A stretch of DNA of 64,000 nucleotides, from contig CAVULE010000017.1 of NCBI GenBank assembly GCA_963742315.1, positions 98,592 to 162,591 on the forward strand. Direction: 5' to 3'. Positions 42,672 to 50,806 of the stretch are shown here, one piece after another; position 1 is the first letter of the stretch; every line of letters starts with the position of its first letter. The stretch is from AV69 sp963742315 (lineage in GTDB: Bacteria > Verrucomicrobiota > Verrucomicrobiia > Chthoniobacterales > UBA10450). The notes under the pieces were generated by a model. It was not told the DNA's origin. It saw only the letters and a program-made list of their open reading frames with translations, and made no database searches. The translations under genes were made by a program, and so were the position numbers.

Positions 42672-43025
42672 TTACCGATATGAATCCGCCCTGCGCCGCG
42701 ACGTTGCCGAGAATTCGCTCGCAGCGTGAGGAACTTTCTTGCCGAAAAAGGGTAACCCCCGCACTCGAAAAGCTTTAATGCGCAGCGTGCGGTGCATGGC
42801 CCAATTCAGGCTGCTGCGCGTTGTGCGGGCCTTCATCGAATCGGGAACGCCGTATTTCACTGCACCGTTGCGGACAGTGTGGAAGCCGTGTTCATCCTCG
42901 TAGCCTTCCGGCGCTTTGCGCAGTTCTCGGATGATCAGCGCGAGAGAACAACCCACTCCCGCAACGAAAAAGCCTGCGGCTACGATCATGACTAAGATCG
43001 GACCGTAAGAACCTGTGATTTTCAT
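42672..43025 (-). CDS. Small membrane protein with GYxDExGFH motif
   Basis: 117 residues from ATG 43025 (MKITGSYGPILVMIVAAG). One membrane helix (8-33), then LRKAPEGYEDEHGFHTVRNG, the motif shared with the small proteins at 37354 and 37822, then a basic tail. 2 bp upstream of the sugar transferase gene, so probably cotranscribed. The frame is open further upstream but that part is Cys-rich and unlike the relatives. Function unknown. Confidence 0.6.
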   Translation of the reverse strand: MKITGSYGPILVMIVAAGFFVAGVGCSLALIIRELRKAPEGYEDEHGFHTVRNGAVKYGVPDSMKARTTRSSLNWAMHRTLRIKAFRVRGLPFFGKKVPHAASEFSATSRRRADSYR

Positions 43026-43174
43026 GCAAGCACAAATTCGCACCCCGACAGTGGGCCTGTTCGAGCAGTCAGCGCAGATAACCACCTTGAAGCCTGCCGT
43101 CAGGATGGCCGGACAGTGGCGTCAACAGGGCTTAGCCTATCGGCGAGTGAGACAAAGAATTCTTTTTGCCCCCG

Positions 43175-43229
43175 GTGGGGACTAGGGTACGCCACCCCCG
43201 GAACTTCAGAGAGGAAGGGCTGTGGGGCC
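43175..43229 (+). repeat. 55-bp direct repeat, left copy
   Basis: Begins GTGGGGACTAGGGTACGCCA and ends GGGCTGTGGGGCC. The other copy at 44371-44425 differs at two positions. Together they bracket the second sugar transferase gene. Confidence 0.8.
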
Positions 43230-43294
43230 GAGAACAGTTGATCGTCGGATAATTCGGGATTCATTGGGCGAATAGCTGTCGAGCGACATTATTT

Positions 43295-43310
43295 GTAACG
43301 CAATCGTTAC
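43295..43310. promoter_or_regulatory. Operator-like palindrome GTAACG-CAAT-CGTTAC
   Basis: Perfect 6-bp arms around a 4-bp centre, 50 bp before the ATG of the sugar transferase gene. A dimeric regulator site is plausible; none is assigned. Confidence 0.35.
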
Positions 43311-43360
43311 CATTTCGTCGCGTGACGCGTCGTCTGCGCCGGTTTATCGAACACCCAATT

Positions 43361-44212
43361 ATGAGCGTAATCACAGTAAAGAGGCCGCTGCGCAAAAGGA
43401 CGCCACACACGACGGTCAATGGAGAAGAAGAGGCCGCCAAGATTACTCGTTCTCTTCATCAGGTCGTTGCCGAAGTGGCACGGATTGATCGCGGCGATTC
43501 AGAACCCTTGTTTCCTTCGAATCCATTCTCGCGCGAGGAACTCGTAGTCGCACTGCCTAGATGGAAAAGATTTATCGACTTGGCGATGGTCACACTCCTA
43601 ATCCCGGTCTGGTTGCCGGTAATGACTTTGGTCGCGCTCTGGGTTGCCATTACTTCGCCCGGGCCTGTTTTTTACCGGCAACCGCGCATCGGATTCAAAG
43701 GCCGGCGCTTCATGCTCATAAAATTTCGCACCATGAAGGTGAATGCTGAGACTCATATCCATGAGGCTTACCTCGACCATTTAATTGTCAGCGATCGCCC
43801 GATGATCAAACTCGACTCAACTGGGGATCCGCGGCTCATCCTTGGCGGGAAGTTTTTGAGGGCAACTGGTCTCGACGAGTTGCCACAAATCTTCAATGTG
43901 CTGAAGGGAGAAATGAGTCTGGTCGGACCGCGACCATGCACCGTTCTAGAATTCGAACGTTATGCGCCGGAACAACGTGTACGTGTAAACGCATTACCCG
44001 GCCTTACTGGACTGTGGCAGGTCAATGGCAAGAACCGGACCACGTTCCGCGAAATGATCGAGATGGATATCTTTTACTCGCGGAACATTTCCCTTTCACT
44101 AGACCTTAAGATCATCCTGCGAACCCTGCCTGCGATCGTCGGCCAGTTTTTCGACTCTGTGCAACCATTGCCACGTTCTGGTGCTCAACCCACCCCACCG
44201 GTAAAAACTTAA
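43361..44212 (+). CDS. Undecaprenyl-phosphate sugar transferase
   Basis: 283 residues from ATG 43361; GTG at 43322 would add 13. An N-terminal soluble segment of about 65 residues precedes the transferase domain: membrane helix about 75-100 (LVALWVAITSPGPVFYRQPR), FMLIKFRTMKVNAETHIHE, DELPQIFNVLKGEMSLVGPR and LPGLTGLWQVNGKNRTT. Paralogue of the 41395 gene and oriented away from it. Likely initiates assembly of a lipid-linked repeat unit. Flanked by a 55-bp direct repeat. Confidence 0.9.
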   Translation: MSVITVKRPLRKRTPHTTVNGEEEAAKITRSLHQVVAEVARIDRGDSEPLFPSNPFSREELVVALPRWKRFIDLAMVTLLIPVWLPVMTLVALWVAITSPGPVFYRQPRIGFKGRRFMLIKFRTMKVNAETHIHEAYLDHLIVSDRPMIKLDSTGDPRLILGGKFLRATGLDELPQIFNVLKGEMSLVGPRPCTVLEFERYAPEQRVRVNALPGLTGLWQVNGKNRTTFREMIEMDIFYSRNISLSLDLKIILRTLPAIVGQFFDSVQPLPRSGAQPTPPVKT

Positions 44213-44370
44213 GCGGAGCAAAAATCTATTCCAGCCCCCTAGCTAACGATTCGTATGCTAGGAACAGGCGCGGCCAGCCGCGACCAGCAAACACCAGAAA
44301 AGACAGTCATAACGTCAACATGGAGTCAACAGGCCCGGGCCGTGCGACTGAAAAAGCATGCTTTGGCCCC

Positions 44371-44425
44371 GTGGGGACCAGGGTATGCCACCCCCGGAAC
44401 TTCAGAGAGGAAGGGCTGTGGGGCC
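44371..44425 (+). repeat. 55-bp direct repeat, right copy
   Basis: Matches 43175-43229 at 53 of 55 positions, same orientation. Confidence 0.8.
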
Positions 44426-45529
44426 CCCCGAGTGTTCTTGGACAACAGCACGGAAGGCTTGTTCGGTCGCGTCTTTAGCTCCGATTGTCGGAAGTTTTAA
44501 CGCAAATGCAATATCAAGGTATGTCGATTCTGGCCTGTGAAAATGACGACGCACAAATGTCGAATGACGAAGGAATGCTCGAAGCCGAAGCGCGAGATGG
44601 AAGATCGACAGGCGTCTCGTCATTTTGATCATTCGTCATTCGGATTTCGTCATTCCTCTCACATGTGCGCGATGATGTTGTCGCCGGCGGCGAGCTTGTC
44701 CGGCGCCCGATTCCCCCGGCCGCAATGCTCAAGAAGAACCCGGCCAGGCACAAAGGTAGCAGGTTCTGCGAAATCCCATCTCTATTGGTCGCCGTCTCTG
44801 TTGGCGAGTTTTAGACGATACCGGCTAATTAAATTTGGGACGGGTGGAGCTGCAGTGCTGAGAGGAGTCGGACGATGCATAGGAATTTTTTTTCTATTCT
44901 CGCGGTCTTTTCTTCGCTGGAAGTGCAAACTAGAAGCGGACAGGGCTATCGGGAGGAAATAGCCCTCGCTCGATCGATTTATTTGGCTGAAGCATCTGCG
45001 CCAGCGTTCGCTGGTGTCCAGCTTTATCTTCCTGGCCGCAGCGTCGCTTTCCGCAAGGTGAGTAGATTCAGCTTATATCTCCTGGCTCCCGCAATCCCGC
45101 GCGCCGACAAGCAACAGCGAGTCTGAAGGCTTCGCCGAAAGCGCGTGCCCCGGACGCTCTTACCGGTCATTCGCTTTTACGAGAGAAGGCTCCTACTGGC
45201 ACGGGAACGCGCCAGGAGCGTATCTCACCCCGCATCCCTGATTTCAAGCGCCTTTTCCACGCGCGCGCTATCGGATCTCAACGTCCTCATATTTGTTCGA
45301 CGCAAAACATCGTTTCGATAACCATCACAGCCTGATTAACCTGCGCATCGAGTCGGAGTTCTTAACAATGTTAAAATCACGCAAGAGGCTGGTTCTTACG
45401 CTTTTAGAACAACATATATTTTGCCGCCTCACACGAACGTCGACAACGTTTACACATTTCTCGGCAGCGGTAATCGGGTGATTTTTATAACAGCCACGTG
45501 GATAGGATGTTAGATATTACCGCGGAGGA
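44426..45529. other. Long non-coding stretch in the island
   Basis: About 1.1 kb without a supportable gene; short open frames exist but none has protein-like composition or a ribosome-binding site. It contains an imperfect palindrome at about 44559-44658, with GTCGAATGACGAAGGAATG on the left and CATTCGTCATTC, GTCATTCC on the right. The sequence becomes AT-richer towards 45.5 kb. Confidence 0.5.
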
Positions 45530-45545
45530 TGGCACAGCTTGTGCT
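45530..45545 (+). promoter_or_regulatory. Sigma-54-type promoter of the VPDGG-CTERM gene
   Basis: TGGCAC-AGCTT-GTGCT against the RpoN consensus TGGCAC-N5-TTGCW: one mismatch, with GG and GC at the right spacing. Predicted transcription start near 45556, 34 bases before ATG 45590. RpoN control of PEP-CTERM protein genes through PrsK/PrsR is known in other bacteria. Confidence 0.55.
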
Positions 45546-45589
45546 ATAGTGCTGGCATTCACAATAAACCTGAAAATAATAGAAAACCT

Positions 45590-46153
45590 ATGAAATTACA
45601 CAAGATTCTCTTGGCGATCGTCGCAGCGGCGGCCAGCTTTGGACTTCTCTCGTCAGCTCAAGCGACACCGATTACCGGGATGTTGAATATCGGGGGCACA
45701 GCCACATTCGATACCACCTCATTAGCAACCGCCCATAGCGCTACTTTCAGTGACGCAATAGTGTTGGGCGGAAATAGTGGAGACTTTGCCGGCTTCGCCA
45801 TTGGTACTCCTGTCGTGATGGCTTCCTACACCTTCGATCCCTCGACAATAACCAACGGATTATGGAGTGTGAATGGATTCACCTTCAACCTTACTGCCTC
45901 AACGGTACAATTGCCGCGCAGCGCGACCTTTCTCTCGATCAGTGGAACGGGAACCATAACGGGCCCGGCAGGATTTGATGCCACGCCGGGTGTGTGGGCG
46001 TTTACGTCGCAGAACGCGGGTGGCCATGCTCATACGACCTTCTCGTTCTCTGCGAACACCGGAGCGGTTCCTGACGGCGGGACGACCATGGCTCTGCTCG
46101 GCGCAGGCCTGATGGGACTTGCAGCGTTTCGCGCGAAGTTCGCGAAATCTTAA
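45590..46153 (+). CDS. Exported protein with VPDGG-CTERM sorting signal
   Basis: 187 residues. Signal peptide 1-26 (LLAIVAAAASFGLLSSAQA). A Thr/Ser/Gly-rich beta-type body has no recognised domain. The C-terminus is VPDGGTTMALLGAGLMGLAA followed by FRAKFAKS, a clear VPDSG-CTERM-type signal for exosortase processing. ATG 45590 chosen as the signal peptide start. Preceded by a sigma-54-like promoter and followed by a strong terminator, so it is a single-gene unit. No exosortase gene is present in the window. Confidence 0.88.
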   Translation: MKLHKILLAIVAAAASFGLLSSAQATPITGMLNIGGTATFDTTSLATAHSATFSDAIVLGGNSGDFAGFAIGTPVVMASYTFDPSTITNGLWSVNGFTFNLTASTVQLPRSATFLSISGTGTITGPAGFDATPGVWAFTSQNAGGHAHTTFSFSANTGAVPDGGTTMALLGAGLMGLAAFRAKFAKS

Positions 46154-46175
46154 GAGCAACTTTTCCCTGAGTTAC

Positions 46176-46216
46176 AACCCGGGCAGGGCCGAAAACCCTG
46201 CTCGGGTTTGTCTTTT
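46176..46216 (+). terminator. Rho-independent terminator after the VPDGG-CTERM gene
   Basis: 13-bp stem AACCCGGGCAGGG / CCCTGCTCGGGTT with one wobble pair, loop CCGAAAA, then TGTCTTTT. Confidence 0.9.
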
Positions 46217-46218
46217 GG

Positions 46219-46388
46219 CTAGTCGGCGGAGATCGGGGCGCTTTCATGCCCGATGAGGTCATCGACGATTGCAGCCGAGATACCGGCATTTTCATCACAC
46301 TTGTGGCCGTGTGTCGCAGAGCGTGAAACGAGATTTCCAACGCTCGCGGTGACCGCTCCTTCCGGTGCTGTTTTCCGACGCGCGATGC
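46219..46388 (-). pseudogene. Tyrosine recombinase (integrase) remnant
   Basis: C-terminal catalytic part only. One frame encodes SFHALRHTATSVMK (the HxLRH box), then after a 1-base deletion in an A-run the other frame gives NAGISAAIVDDLIGHESAPI followed by SAD and a stop. The catalytic Tyr that should follow (SxxYTH) is missing. The N-terminal domain is absent: the att-like tmRNA copy lies where it should be. It is surely inactive, and is the scar of the enzyme that inserted the island. Confidence 0.75.
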
Positions 46389-46390
46389 AT

Positions 46391-46414
46391 GGGTTCAGCT
46401 CCTCTTCGCCTCCA
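46391..46414 (+). other. attR-like copy of the tmRNA 3' end
   Basis: GGGTTCAGCTCCTCTTCGCC followed by TCCA; 21 of 24 aligned positions match 39674-39696, direct orientation. Confidence 0.55.
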
Positions 46415-46900
46415 GGATGTTGATTTCCAGCTAACGCCATCGCGCACGCGTTCAACTTGCCAGACCGTGTGTATCCTGACCTGTTCCGTTGCGTACTCCC
46501 GAGGCTGAACTATTGATCTGTTTCGCCTTTCGCCAATCCAATCTTGCGGCAAGCTCAAGTGCCGGCGTCGCCGGTGTTTCAGAGACGGCTACTGATTTCG
46601 GGCATTCCCGATTGTTAGGTGCGTGGAGGCCCTAACGGTTCCTAGACCCTGAAGTACAGTTTCAGGAAGCAGGACTACTGTTCGTCGTAAATCTCGGTCG
46701 AATGTAGAAGAACCGCTGCGACTTCACTTGGTCCGATTGCTGCCGAACCGCCGTGATTCAACATCTTTTAGGAATCAAGGCGCTGCCTTCAAATCAACTT
46801 CGAATTGGGGTTGATTTGAGAGCAATGGTCGCCGACTGAGCCAACTTGCCACCGCCGGCCTCGGTTACCTATGGCAAAGACGATTAGTGGAGGACAAGAA
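46415..46900. other. Gene-free stretch right of the island
   Basis: About 490 bp. No open frame here resembles a protein; a Shine-Dalgarno (GTGGAGGA, 46887-46894) for the next gene lies at its end. Nothing else supported. Confidence 0.5.
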
Positions 46901-47686
46901 ATGAACGAAAGAAAATCGGACCTCGTTGCAAAGGTACCGCAGGTAACGCTTCTCTTCTGGATCATTAAGATCCTGGCGACCACGCTCGGCGAGACCGGCG
47001 GCGATGCCGTCACCATGTCGTGGCTTGGCGAAACGACGGCCGAAGCCAAAGGCACCGGCTATCTGATCGGAACGGCAATCTTCGGTGTGATTTTCATAGC
47101 CGCGGTGCTCGTGCAAATCAGGGCAAGAAAATTTCACCCCTTCCTCTACTGGCTGACAATCGTCGCCACGACGACGGTCGGGACCACCCTGGCCGATTAT
47201 TGCGACAGATCGCTCGGCATCGGCTACACCGGCGGTTCGACCATCTTACTGATCTGCGTAATCGGCTCGCTTCTGATCTGGCGTTGGTCGACCGGGAGCA
47301 TCTCGATCGAAACGGTGAATACACCGAAGGTGGAGGTGTTTTATTGGGTGACGATCATGTTCTCGCAGACCCTCGGGACGGCACTCGGCGATTGGGTCGC
47401 CGATACCAATGAAATGGGCTATGTCGGGGCGGCGGCGGTGTTCGGTGGCCTACTTTTGTTGACCGCTCTTCTCTATTACTTCACGAGCATTTCGCGCGTC
47501 ATATTATTTTGGGCGGCATTCATTTTGACTCGCCCGCTCGGTGCCGTCGTCGGCGATTTTCTCGACAAACCGATCGCAAAAGGAGGACTAGCCCTCAGCC
47601 GTTACACGGCGTCGTTAGCGCTCCTGGTGGTAATCATTGCGTTGATTCTGATTGTCCCGCAGAGGCCAGCTTCGAAAGCGCATTGA
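46901..47686 (+). CDS. DUF347-repeat membrane protein (COG4705-like)
   Basis: 261 residues from ATG 46901 (MNERKSDLVAKVPQVTLLFW), placed 6 bases after GTGGAGGA. Four repeats of a helix pair carry the DUF347 pattern: LLFWIIKILATTLGETGGDA, LYWLTIVATTTVGTTLADYC, FYWVTIMFSQTLGTALGDWV and LFWAAFILTRPLGAVVGDFL. About eight membrane helices; the repeated T(T/L)G-ADY/GDW acids may line a metal or ion path. Function uncharacterised. Confidence 0.85.
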   Translation: MNERKSDLVAKVPQVTLLFWIIKILATTLGETGGDAVTMSWLGETTAEAKGTGYLIGTAIFGVIFIAAVLVQIRARKFHPFLYWLTIVATTTVGTTLADYCDRSLGIGYTGGSTILLICVIGSLLIWRWSTGSISIETVNTPKVEVFYWVTIMFSQTLGTALGDWVADTNEMGYVGAAAVFGGLLLLTALLYYFTSISRVILFWAAFILTRPLGAVVGDFLDKPIAKGGLALSRYTASLALLVVIIALILIVPQRPASKAH

Positions 47687-47704
47687 AGAAATCCGAAAAG
47701 AGTT

Positions 47705-47761
47705 GGAGGGGCGAGCTCCGGCGAGCCCGATCCGTCACGACGTCGCAGAGCACCGCCCTCC
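47705..47761. repeat. Degenerate GGAGGG-type palindrome
   Basis: Ends GGAGGGGCGAGCTCCGG and CACCGCCCTCC. Decayed relative of the double-hairpin elements, between the convergent DUF347 and outer-membrane protein genes. Confidence 0.45.
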
Positions 47762-47793
47762 ATCGCTGAAGCACGTGGCCATTTAGGAAACCG

Positions 47794-48585
47794 CTAATAG
47801 AGCAACTGCACACCCAGGTAGCCGATGAAGGAGCGAGCTTGATCGGGATCACGAAGCTCGTGGCCGATTGACGCGATCAAGATGCGCCGCTCGGTCAATT
47901 GGTGACGAAGCCCGAAGTTTACGGTCAGAACGTCGCGGGTGAAGTTCATGCGCGACGTGCCGTGCAGTTCCGCCATCAACATTGTCGTTTTCGCCAAGTC
48001 CACCCCGCCCACGATTCCATAAATCCATTCGCTTCGACCGACAGTGCTTGTGAGCGGACCGACTTCCGCGTCGGCGTGAAATCGACCGAATGTCTTGGCG
48101 AGCTCAAACGGAATCTGAAAACGAGTGCCGTCGTCGGCGAGGCCGCGCCGGACGGATGATTGCGTGATGTTGAAGAGGACGCGCGGAAACATCGACGCAT
48201 CAAAGCCGCTCTTCTCTTCGTCGAGAAAACGCCATTTCACGGCCGCCTCCGTTCCACCGAGGCCGCCGATCAATCCTTGCCCGCTGCGCTTGAGCAGGAC
48301 TGGTCCTTCCTGCAGCGTGAGTTGGATATGCTCGCCTACTCCGTAGTTGAGATCGATCAAGGGCGAGTCCCACGAAGTCTCATTAGGACGATGCTCGAAT
48401 ATGAAGGCGATGTTGTTTTCCCAATGGCCGTTGCCCGGCGTACCAGGATCGTCCGTGATCATTGGCGGCCCGGCCTGTCCCCGGAGGTCCCGGCTTGATA
48501 AGGCGCCGAGGGCAAATACCAGATAGCTAATTCTCGTTAGGCAACGCCAGTGAATTCCTTTGCCGCTACGGTTTTGAGGTTCCAA
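47794..48585 (-). CDS. Probable outer-membrane beta-barrel protein
   Basis: 263 residues. A basic N-terminus with a hydrophobic stretch (about 18-30) ends near LRGQAGPP, a likely signal peptide. The mature part starts PPMITDDPGTPGNGHWENNI, followed by alternating strands (HIQLTLQEGPVLLKR, FARRVLFNITQ-like segments) and a final LGVQLLY ending in an aromatic residue, as outer-membrane proteins do. Similar to transporter-like hypothetical proteins of soil bacteria. Its start overlaps the end of the upstream beta-propeller gene by 20 bp. Confidence 0.7.
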   Translation of the reverse strand: MEPQNRSGKGIHWRCLTRISYLVFALGALSSRDLRGQAGPPMITDDPGTPGNGHWENNIAFIFEHRPNETSWDSPLIDLNYGVGEHIQLTLQEGPVLLKRSGQGLIGGLGGTEAAVKWRFLDEEKSGFDASMFPRVLFNITQSSVRRGLADDGTRFQIPFELAKTFGRFHADAEVGPLTSTVGRSEWIYGIVGGVDLAKTTMLMAELHGTSRMNFTRDVLTVNFGLRHQLTERRILIASIGHELRDPDQARSFIGYLGVQLLY

Positions 48586-49609
48586 TTGGGCCGTAAATCA
48601 ACAGCTTTAGCGTGTTGGGCACAATCGTCGGCCGCGCCGGCGAAGAACCGGGCGAGGGTGATGGAGCTGGTTCAAATTGCGCGCTGGGCAAATAAATCCG
48701 GTGCGTTTTCGGATCGAGCGCCATCGTTCGTGCGCTGCGCTCGGTTTTAAGGGTTTGGATCACGCTCAGCTTCTCCGGCGTTTCTTCTTTCAAGATTGTC
48801 GTCACACCTTCACCGCAGGAGGCGAAGGCCAGTTGGGTTGAATCATCGAAAGCCGCTCCATCTACGCCCGTGCCAATCGGCGCGGTGCCGACGACTTTGC
48901 CCGATTGTGTATCGAGCATCGTCATCATCTTGTTGTGACAGGTGGAAAAAACCCGGTGGTGCGCGGCATCAAGCGCGATCCCGCTCGGTTCTTCACCGGG
49001 CGCGAGCGGCCAATGCGCCACCACTTCGTGTTTGGCGGTATCGATCGCCACGACTTCGCTTTTGTCTTCGATGTTGACATAAACGCGGTCGGACGCGGAA
49101 TCGACCGCGGCAAATTCCGGCTCGCCCCCAAGCGAAATTGTGGCGGCAACCTTGGGGATCTTGGCGTCGATTACGGAGACGGAACCTCCGCGATGATTGA
49201 AGATGTAAACTTCGCCGTGCTTGGAATCATAGACGAGGGCATCGGGACTTTCGCCGGTCTCGATTTTTGAAATGGTGCGAAGCGTTTTCAAATCGACCAC
49301 GCTCGCCTTGTTCTCTTTACCGTTAGACGAAAAGCCGCGCCCCACTTCCGGCACGGCGAGAAAACCGTGCACGCCGGGCGTGTCTTCGATCTCTCCAACG
49401 ACGGCATTCTTCTCCAGATCGACCACTACCACTTTGGTTGCGTGCGAGAGATAGAGCCGGCGCGCAGCTGCGTCGATTGTCAGAATATCCCAACCGCCTT
49501 CGCCGCCGATTGGGATCTCGTTCAAAAATTTGTAAAGATCTTCAGCGATCGCGGTCGCGCTCAGGCAGGCAACCCCGCAGCCGATCGCGAGCATGGTTTT
49601 GAGTGTCAT
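48566..49609 (-). CDS. YncE-like exported beta-propeller protein
   Basis: 347 residues from ATG 49609 (MTLKTMLAIGCGVACLSATAIA signal region, cleavage near AIAED). The body has seven propeller-like repeats: GGWDILTIDAAARRLYLSHA, GFLAVPEVGRGFSSNGK, ALVYDSKHGEVYIFNHRGG, FAAVDSASDRVYVNIEDKSE, GIALDAAHHRVFSTCHNK. YncE-type proteins are periplasmic; ligands are unclear. The last 30 residues are Pro/Ser-rich. The open frame continues upstream into a REP element but has no start features. Confidence 0.83.
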   Translation of the reverse strand: MTLKTMLAIGCGVACLSATAIAEDLYKFLNEIPIGGEGGWDILTIDAAARRLYLSHATKVVVVDLEKNAVVGEIEDTPGVHGFLAVPEVGRGFSSNGKENKASVVDLKTLRTISKIETGESPDALVYDSKHGEVYIFNHRGGSVSVIDAKIPKVAATISLGGEPEFAAVDSASDRVYVNIEDKSEVVAIDTAKHEVVAHWPLAPGEEPSGIALDAAHHRVFSTCHNKMMTMLDTQSGKVVGTAPIGTGVDGAAFDDSTQLAFASCGEGVTTILKEETPEKLSVIQTLKTERSARTMALDPKTHRIYLPSAQFEPAPSPSPGSSPARPTIVPNTLKLLIYGPIGTSKP

Positions 49610-49730
49610 TGGCAAGAGGTAAACGAATTTGTGCGAATTGGCTATCTCTCGCTTCGGCGGGAAACCCCGGTGCGGCTGAAGTTTCGAAAACAACCAAGAA
49701 TTCAATTGGTACAGCGGCGTCGGTAAGAAA

Positions 49731-49910
49731 GCGGCAGAAGACTGCCGCACTCCAAGAGCTGGCGCATACTCGGAGCGTCCCCCGAGATTCAGGAAGCGTT
49801 GGAACATAGGCCTCTGGCCTGTGCGCCAAGTGCATTCTGCCGCCTTTGTCGCGCACTCACAGCGCCTCGAAATTCGCGAAGCATCTTGGAGTGCGGCAGT
49901 CTTCTGCCGC
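49731..49910 (+). repeat. RAYT-associated REP element, copy 1
   Basis: 180 bp bounded by hairpins GCGGCAGAAGACTGCCGC (49731-49748) and GCGGCAGTCTTCTGCCGC (49893-49910), which are inverted relative to each other. It contains GGAACATAGGCCTCTGGCCT, also found near 29.4 kb. Copy 2 at 50548-50730 is nearly identical and in the same orientation. Confidence 0.9.
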
Positions 49911-49928
49911 TTTACTTACCCGCGTCCA

Positions 49929-50499
49929 TTACCAATCCGGCGCAGGCTCAAAGTCATCTAGCATCTGTAGCCGATCAGTCCTGAACCGGTAAATAGACTT
50001 CGCCATCGCGGCGGAGGACTTGGATTCAAACCATCGTGCCGAGCACCACGGATATTGGTTTGCTACCGGTACCAGCCCGTGTTTCACGGCATTTTGATGA
50101 ACGTAATTTAACCGCGCCCAGAAAGGATTTCTGGTACGTAAGCCGCGTCTCGCGAAAGTTGAACCAGACCCGGCGACCGGGCCTATGATCGAGTTTGTTC
50201 ACCCATTTGGCAGTCTTGACGTGCAACGTGCTTAACATCTCAGGAAGGCTGGAAGCATCGGGCGCGTCGGGCGGCGAATGCGCAACGAAGTGGTAGTGAT
50301 TGGAAAACACGGCCCAAGCCTCGAACAGCCAGCCGTAGTCACGTGCGACTGTTAGCAGGCCGCGATGCAACACACCTAGTCGGTCGGCGCCACGGAAATA
50401 ATGCGCTTTAAGGTACGTGCCCACGGTTACACAGTAGGTGCCACCCTCGGAGAGTTGATGCGACGGAGCGTGTGGCCAAGGCGTGCCAGAGTTGGGCAT
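49929..50499 (-). pseudogene. REP-associated tyrosine transposase (RAYT, Y1/HUH family), frameshifted
   Basis: About 190 codons. The HUH motif is in AVFSNHYHFVAHSP; then TLHVKTAKWVNKLDHRPGRR, VWFNFRETRLTYQKSFL. An extra C in the run at 50117-50119 shifts the frame; removing it continues ARLNYVHQNAVKHGLVPVAN and QYPWCSARWFESKSSAAMAK, ending DDFEPAPDW at 49929. RAYTs are thought to move or process REP hairpins; two 180-bp REP elements flank this gene within 19-50 bp. Either recently inactivated or a base-call error. Confidence 0.88.
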
Positions 50500-50547
50500 G
50501 GATCGAGGATGGTGAAATCACAAAACCCCGTCGAGTCGGTTTCCAAA

Positions 50548-50730
50548 GCGGCAGAAGACTGCCGCACTCCAAAAGCTGGCGCATACTCGGAGCGCCCCCC
50601 CGAGATTCAGGAAGCGTCGGAACATGGGCCTCTGGCCTGTGCGCCAAGTGGCATTCTGCTCCCTTGTGTCGCCCACTCACAGCGCCTCGAAATTCGCGAA
50701 GCCTCTTCGAGTGCGGCAGTCTTCTGCCGC
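50548..50730 (+). repeat. RAYT-associated REP element, copy 2
   Basis: 183 bp; same terminal hairpins at 50548-50565 and 50713-50730. It differs from copy 1 at only a handful of positions. Located 48 bp upstream of the RAYT start. Confidence 0.9.
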
Positions 50731-50806
50731 TTTGCCTACCCGCGCCTCAAGATTCGCGAAAGCGTGTTGGAGTGCGCCGGCCCCTTTGGCGTTTTGTGAT
50801 CGAGCG

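Larger units (their letters stand above)
39700..46414. mobile_element. Decayed genomic island integrated at ssrA
   Basis: 6.7 kb bounded by the tmRNA 3' end and its imperfect copy. The right end holds the remains of a tyrosine recombinase, the usual island integrase position. Cargo: two LPDSG/VPDGG-CTERM exported proteins, two sugar transferases, a conserved 65-residue protein, a GYxDExGFH membrane protein and a 55-bp direct repeat. Boundaries are inferred from the repeat and integrase. Confidence 0.6.

Noticed and set aside
44875..45126. 83-codon frame with a hydrophobic start (MHRNFFSILAVF)
   Set aside because: No ribosome-binding site, no conserved pattern, and it sits in a repeat-rich stretch of the island; could not be supported as a gene.
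46295..46558. N-terminal domain of the integrase upstream of the att-like site
   Set aside because: The frame beyond 46390 shows no recombinase-like residues and includes the tmRNA-like copy, so it is not part of the integrase.
49731..50730. CRISPR array
   Set aside because: There are only two long repeats, with terminal hairpins, separated by a transposase gene; no regular spacers anywhere in the window.
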